DNA from: Actinomycetes bacterium
GTDB taxonomy: Bacteria; Actinomycetota; Thermoleophilia; RBG-16-64-13
Direction: 5' to 3'
Assembly (NCBI GenBank): GCA_024637035.1
Contig: JAGXFW010000014.1
Coordinates: 177,904-241,903, forward strand
DNA length: 64,000 nucleotides
Shown here: piece after piece, positions 60,138 through 64,000 of the stretch
Position numbering within the stretch: position 1 is the first letter of the stretch
Layout: each line of letters opens with the position of its first letter
Made by a program: the position numbers and the translations under genes
The notes under the pieces: model-generated
Databases searched by the model: none
What the model saw: the letters and a program-made list of their open reading frames with translations, nothing else
Told to the model about the DNA's origin: nothing

Positions 60138-61529
60138 CTACGGCGCAACCGTGCAGTGACCGTAACAGTAGCCTCCGAGTTGCCTGAGGATGAGCGGGTC
60201 GAGATCGGGCGTAACGTACGACTCGAGCATGACCTTCGCCCGCTTCTCCGCCGAACTCGCTATGTCGAGACCGCCCCGACTCAACCATACGTCGTGCTTC
60301 CTCCTGTTGAAGAAGGAGGGGCGGTCGTAGTCGTGGCAGTGCGCATATGTGTGACTTTCGAGCAGGAAATTGCCGCCCGGGCCCACGTCTTCGATGACGC
60401 CCACGGCCATGGTCTCCTCGCTGACGTCTATCTTCTTCAGCCGCGAGCGCAACATACCCACGAGCTCGTCGTCGATGACGAACTTGGCGAACGACACTGC
60501 GTTGAACGAGCTGATGATGCCCGTGCCGTGCAGGATGAAGTTCACACCGGTACGCATCACCGACGCCAAACCCATGGCGCACTCGATGCCGGCCTGCATG
60601 TCGGGAAGGTGTGCATCGGTCAACCCTCCCCCGGCCCGAGAGGGCAGGAAGAAATGGTTGGCGATCTCGACGGTGGCGGTCATGATCGCCCAGTACTCAG
60701 GCACACCCACCAGCATGTCCCCGGTCATCATGGACGAGATCGACGACGTGCCCCCGTAGACGAAGGGGCACCCCGGGCTCACGAGCTGCACCAGTACCAG
60801 ACCGGCCATCACCTCGGCGTGCTGCAGAACGAGGATGCCGGCAGTGGTCACGGGGCCCGTGGTGCCGCCCATCACGCAGGGAGTGAGGCAGATCGGCTGG
60901 TTCCGGGCGGCGAGTTCCAGCGCCGAGATGCAGGTGCCCTCTTCGAACTGAAGGGGCGACAGGCTGTTGAGCACGGTGAACACGCGACTCCGTTGGTGCC
61001 AGTCGGCGCCGTAGAGTATCTCGGAGGTGTCCAAGGCCACCTGCAAGTGCTCCGGGGTGGCGATGGGATACTCGAGCAGTTTGTCACTCATGCTGAGGCA
61101 GCAATGTATCGACTGCCGATATCCCTCCGCTGCCGGCAACTCTTGCGGCAGGATCGGGTTGCCCAGCATGTCCACGTTCGTCGACATGTGCGACAGCTTG
61201 AGACAGGTGGACAGGTCGGCCATCGTTCCGGCCCGCATGTCGGTGCCTTCCAAGACGAACGCGGCCCCTGCGGCGTTGGCCACCACCAAGTGATCGCCGC
61301 CGAACGTGAGGTGACGGTCGGGGTTCCGACCCTCCATGGTGAACCAACTCGGTACGGTCGCCAGCGCGGCATCGACCTGAGCCTCGTTCATGAACACGCG
61401 GAGCCCATCCACCTTGAAGCCATGGGAGGCGAAGAGATCGACCGTCGGCTGGTGCTTGAACACCACTCCGGTCCTCTCCAGCAGCCGGAGGCCGGCCTGG
61501 TGGACCGCCCCGATGTCATCGGGGGTCAT
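60138..61529 (-). CDS. MttB-superfamily methylamine:corrinoid methyltransferase (non-Pyl)
   Basis: 463 residues of the trimethylamine methyltransferase (MttB) superfamily. It begins DDIGAVHQAGLRLLERTGVVF and includes FTVLNSLSPLQFEEGTCIS, NQPICLTPCVMGGTTGPVTTAGIL, CPFVYGGTSSISSMMTGDML, FFLPSRAGGGLTDAHLP and ESHTYAHCHDYDRPS near the C-terminus. It is full length with no in-frame UAG, so it lacks pyrrolysine, like MtgB (glycine betaine), MtpB and MtcB. The ATG 61529 (or GTG 61532) overlaps the hutH stop. Substrate not proven; a quaternary amine is expected. Confidence 0.9.
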   Translation of the reverse strand: MTPDDIGAVHQAGLRLLERTGVVFKHQPTVDLFASHGFKVDGLRVFMNEAQVDAALATVPSWFTMEGRNPDRHLTFGGDHLVVANAAGAAFVLEGTDMRAGTMADLSTCLKLSHMSTNVDMLGNPILPQELPAAEGYRQSIHCCLSMSDKLLEYPIATPEHLQVALDTSEILYGADWHQRSRVFTVLNSLSPLQFEEGTCISALELAARNQPICLTPCVMGGTTGPVTTAGILVLQHAEVMAGLVLVQLVSPGCPFVYGGTSSISSMMTGDMLVGVPEYWAIMTATVEIANHFFLPSRAGGGLTDAHLPDMQAGIECAMGLASVMRTGVNFILHGTGIISSFNAVSFAKFVIDDELVGMLRSRLKKIDVSEETMAVGVIEDVGPGGNFLLESHTYAHCHDYDRPSFFNRRKHDVWLSRGGLDIASSAEKRAKVMLESYVTPDLDPLILRQLGGYCYGHCTVAP

Positions 61530-63082
61530 CACGAACCGAGTACCTCGAGCTCACCCACGGCTTCTTCTACGGCAGAGACCAGCGAACCATCGAGGATGAG
61601 TGCCGCGATCGCTTCCATGTCGGGAGTCTGCATGCGGTCTTCTTCCAGGGGCGCGACCTTGCTGCGAATGATGTCGTAGGCCGCCTCGACCCCACGGCCG
61701 GGCTTGAGGCCCTGGCCGAACTCGAGAGCCTGGGCGGCACACAGGAGTTCCACCGCGAGCACCATCAGCGCGTTCTGGGCTACGTCGTCGGCCTTACGGG
61801 CGGCATAGGCGCCCATGCTCACGTAGTCTTCCTTGTTGGCCGACGTGGGGATCGAGTCCACCGAGGCGGGGTGCGCCAGGGTCTTGTTCTCAGATACGAG
61901 CGCCGCGGCGGTCACCTGCGCGATCATCAGACCGGAGTTCAGGCCACCCTTCTTGGTGAGGAACGCGGGAAGGTGTTCCGAGGTGGCAGGATCGAGCATG
62001 TACTCCACACGACGTTCTGAGATGCCCGCGGTGTACGTGAGGGCGATGCTCAGGAAGTCCATCGCCTGGGACACCGGCTGGCCGTGGAAGTTGCCACCCG
62101 AGATCACGAGATCGGCATCGGGGAACACCAGGGGGTTGTCCGTGGCCGAGTTGGCCTCGATCTCGAGCACACGCCGCACGTAGCCCAGCGCGTCCTTCGC
62201 CGCTCCGTGCACCTGGGGCATGCAGCGCAACGAGTAGGCATCCTGCACCTTGTGATCGCCCGCCGGGTCGGCGTGCGATGCCAGGATCTCGCTGTGGGCG
62301 AGCAGTCGCCGCAGGTTGGCGGCGGTAGCCAGTTGACCTGGGTGCGGGCGCACGTCGTGCGTGTAGGCGAGATAGGCGGCGTCGGTGCCGCGCAGGGCCT
62401 CCAGCGTCATCGCGCCGGCTATGTCTGCGGTCTTGGCGAGGGTCTCGGCTTTGAAGAGCGTGAGGATGCCTATGCCGGTCATGAACTGAGTGCCGTTGAT
62501 GAGGGCAAGGCCTTCCTTGGCCTGCAGTTCGATCGGCTCGATGCCCGCCGCCGCCAGCGCCTCCGCGCCGGGCACGCGGCGCCCCTGGTACACGGCTTCG
62601 CCCTCGCCGATCATCACGGCGGTGAGATGGGCAAGCGGTGCGAGGTCGCCGGATGCGCCCACCGATCCACGACTCGGGATGATCGGGTGCACGCCCTTGT
62701 TGAGCATGTCGACCAAGGTCTCCAGTACGACGTACCGCGCGCCCGAGTGGCCCTTTGCCAGCACGTTGGCACGCAGGAGCATGAGGGCTCGGGTCTTCTC
62801 CTGGTCGATCGGCTCGCCCACTCCACAACAGTGGCTCAGGATTAGGTTCCGCTGCAGCTGCAACACATCCTCGCCCGCGATGGTCACGTCGGAGAACTTG
62901 CCGAAGCCGGTAGTGATGCCGTAGACGACGCGTCCGGTCGTGATGATGTTCTCCACGTAGTCGCGTGCCCGCTCGATCACAGGCCGAACCGCGGGCGCGA
63001 CTGCGACCGCCACGCCGTCGCGCGCGACGTGGTGCGCGTCCTCAAGGGCGAGGGTATGTCCGTCGATGGTGATGACGCTCAT
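61529..63082 (-). CDS. hutH: Histidine ammonia-lyase
   Basis: 517 residues. The MIO-forming Ala143-Ser144-Gly145 lies in RGSVGASGDLAPLAH. Tyr54 (YGITTGFG), His84 (ILSHCCG), Asn197 (INGTQF), Gln280/Tyr283/Arg286 (QDAYSLRC), Phe332 (SGGNFHG) and Glu418 match the catalytic set. One unusual position is Tyr420 in SANKEDYVSMG, where many histidine ammonia-lyases have His after the acidic pair. It converts histidine to urocanate and ammonia. It sits between two MttB homologues with GGAG 9 nt before ATG 63082. A related amine could be a substrate; that is inference. Confidence 0.92.
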   Translation of the reverse strand: MSVITIDGHTLALEDAHHVARDGVAVAVAPAVRPVIERARDYVENIITTGRVVYGITTGFGKFSDVTIAGEDVLQLQRNLILSHCCGVGEPIDQEKTRALMLLRANVLAKGHSGARYVVLETLVDMLNKGVHPIIPSRGSVGASGDLAPLAHLTAVMIGEGEAVYQGRRVPGAEALAAAGIEPIELQAKEGLALINGTQFMTGIGILTLFKAETLAKTADIAGAMTLEALRGTDAAYLAYTHDVRPHPGQLATAANLRRLLAHSEILASHADPAGDHKVQDAYSLRCMPQVHGAAKDALGYVRRVLEIEANSATDNPLVFPDADLVISGGNFHGQPVSQAMDFLSIALTYTAGISERRVEYMLDPATSEHLPAFLTKKGGLNSGLMIAQVTAAALVSENKTLAHPASVDSIPTSANKEDYVSMGAYAARKADDVAQNALMVLAVELLCAAQALEFGQGLKPGRGVEAAYDIIRSKVAPLEEDRMQTPDMEAIAALILDGSLVSAVEEAVGELEVLGS

Positions 63083-63096
63083 CGAGAGTCGCTCCT

Positions 63097-64000
63097 TCAG
63101 AGGGTTGGGAGGAACGCGGCCACCAGAGTCTCCAGCTTGCCGGCGACGACGGCTGGAAGCGGCGCCACCTCATGGGTCTCGAGGATCTGACGGGCCTTGC
63201 GCCGCGCCTTCTCGGCCAGGTCGAGCGAGCCCTCGGCTTCCCACTTCTCCCGGCCCTTGCGGTTGAGAATGGTGGGCCGCCACTGCACCTCGCGCATATA
63301 GCGGTAGGTGTGGTCGCTGGTCATGTAGTGGCCGCCGGGGCCGGTCTCGGCGATGGCGTCCACGGCGAGGGTGTCGCGGTTGACTTCGATACCACCCAGA
63401 AGGCGGCGGTTCATGGCGATGAACTCGTCTACGATCACGATCTGCTCGAGGGCGCCGGTGAGCCCGAAGTCGAGGTAGCCCACGTCGTGGGAGAGGTTGG
63501 AGCCGGCCTGCATGGCCAGGAAGGTCACTTCCGAGGTCTCCATGCCCGACTGGGCATCCACTACGTGCGAATCGGTAGTGCCTGCGTAGCCCCAGTTCGG
63601 GATATCGAGCCACTTGGCCATCTCGACTGCGCACATGTAGGTCATGAGGTACTCGAGCGCGTTGTAGGAAGACTGCGCGGTCACCAAGTCGAGCACGGCT
63701 GGGCCGATGCCGAACAGGAATGGCGCGCCCGGCTTGTGAAGCTGGTGGATCACCAGGCCGAACAAGCTTTCGGCCACTCCCTGCACGGTATGCCCGGCTA
63801 CCGTGATAGGCGCCGTCGCGCCCGCCAGCGGCGCCGGCGAGTAGATGGAAGGCACGCCGGTCTCCGCGCAGAGGAGGAGCTTGGCGATGCTCTCCTCGGG
63901 GTGCTCCAGAGGGGAGATGGGTTCGTTGTACACCACGAAGTAGGGTTTCTGGCGCAGGGCCTCGGCTCCGCCCCGCAGTTCCCGGGCCACGTCTACCATC
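63097..64000 (-). CDS. MttB-superfamily methyltransferase, C-terminal part (runs off right edge)
   Basis: The last 301 residues of a second MttB homologue; the N-terminus lies beyond base 64000. Visible regions are YFVVYNEPISPLEHPEES, GVPSIYSPAPLAGATAPI, GAPFLFGIGPAVLDL, AQSGMETSEVTFLAMQAG, DVGYLDFGLTGALEQIVIVDEF and AIAETGPGGHYMTSDHTYRYM, matching MttB but clearly different from the gene at 60138. It ends 14 nt before hutH, so it is probably the same operon. No in-frame UAG in the visible part. Two divergent MttB proteins in one cluster suggest different methylation states or substrates. Confidence 0.88.
   Translation of the reverse strand, partial: MVDVARELRGGAEALRQKPYFVVYNEPISPLEHPEESIAKLLLCAETGVPSIYSPAPLAGATAPITVAGHTVQGVAESLFGLVIHQLHKPGAPFLFGIGPAVLDLVTAQSSYNALEYLMTYMCAVEMAKWLDIPNWGYAGTTDSHVVDAQSGMETSEVTFLAMQAGSNLSHDVGYLDFGLTGALEQIVIVDEFIAMNRRLLGGIEVNRDTLAVDAIAETGPGGHYMTSDHTYRYMREVQWRPTILNRKGREKWEAEGSLDLAEKARRKARQILETHEVAPLPAVVAGKLETLVAAFLPTL

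Noticed and set aside
60138..61529. Possible pyrrolysine-containing trimethylamine methyltransferase
   Set aside because: The frame is uninterrupted through the region where Pyl enzymes have UAG, so it belongs to the non-Pyl group.
60156..61679. 507-residue rightward frame opposite the MttB gene
   Set aside because: Composition and lack of ribosome site mark it as the complement of the MttB gene.
1..64000. tRNA, rRNA, CRISPR, insertion sequence, riboswitch or phage gene
   Set aside because: None was recognised on reading both strands; a cobalamin riboswitch was looked for near the corrinoid genes and not seen. A covariance-model search (Rfam, tRNAscan) would be decisive.

Overview
The window is high-GC and gene-dense, with frequent GTG and TTG starts, many 1-4 nt start/stop overlaps and a few apparently leaderless starts. 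No rRNA, tRNA, CRISPR array, insertion sequence or phage gene was recognised. The gene content (2-oxoacid:ferredoxin oxidoreductase, a reductive-dehalogenase homologue, ferredoxins, an acyl-CoA dehydratase activase pair, corrinoid proteins with MttB-type methyltransferases, a ferredoxin:thioredoxin reductase) points to a strict anaerobe living on amino acids or methylated amines. Codon and GC style suggest a deep anaerobic lineage of Actinomycetota (for example Coriobacteriia-like); that placement is inference.

Layout. 1-12.5 kb: a partial gene, small membrane proteins, aquaporin, two PadR regulators (one with a HAAS/RDD membrane partner behind a 17-bp tandem repeat), a diguanylate cyclase, a MalY/PatB-type C-S lyase, then a leftward block of metallopeptidase, HAD phosphatase, Fpg/Nei glycosylase, a frameshifted UroD/MtaA-like methyltransferase and a PanE-like reductase. 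12.5-20.7 kb: an Orn/Lys/Arg decarboxylase-family protein, a 38-residue membrane peptide, an Fe-S protein, a frameshifted membrane protein, quinone oxidoreductase, ferredoxin, an M20 carbamoylase-type amidase with a strong terminator, and a CBS protein.

20.7-29.2 kb: a tightly overlapped leftward operon of class III aminotransferase, a DUF protein, and ferredoxin, alpha, beta and gamma subunits of a 2-oxoacid:ferredoxin oxidoreductase. It ends in a reductive-dehalogenase-like corrinoid/Fe-S protein without a Tat signal. gdhA diverges from it. Together this reads as amino-acid oxidation feeding electrons through ferredoxin to an unknown reductive sink. 29.4-51.7 kb: a receiver/PEP-synthase-like signalling protein, an alpha-oxoamine synthase, a 7TM hybrid histidine kinase, a glutaredoxin/FTR pair, serC, an HD-GYP phosphodiesterase, rlmKL, a MASE-type/SpoIIE phosphatase, a thioesterase, the activase pair, a CoaE fusion and a leaderless lipoprotein.

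51.7-64 kb is the most interesting part. A complete histidine-degradation route (hutH, hutU, hutI, ftcD formiminotransferase, cyclodeaminase) is interleaved on one strand with two MttB-superfamily methyltransferases, two corrinoid proteins, a pterin-dependent methyltransferase and a GntR/UTRA regulator. The arrangement suggests corrinoid demethylation of an N-methylated histidine (hercynine is the leading guess) coupled to histidine breakdown, with methyl and formimino carbons both entering tetrahydrofolate. Two genes elsewhere (7886-8940 and 15904-16339) carry single-base frameshifts in or next to G/C runs and may reflect assembly error or real decay.
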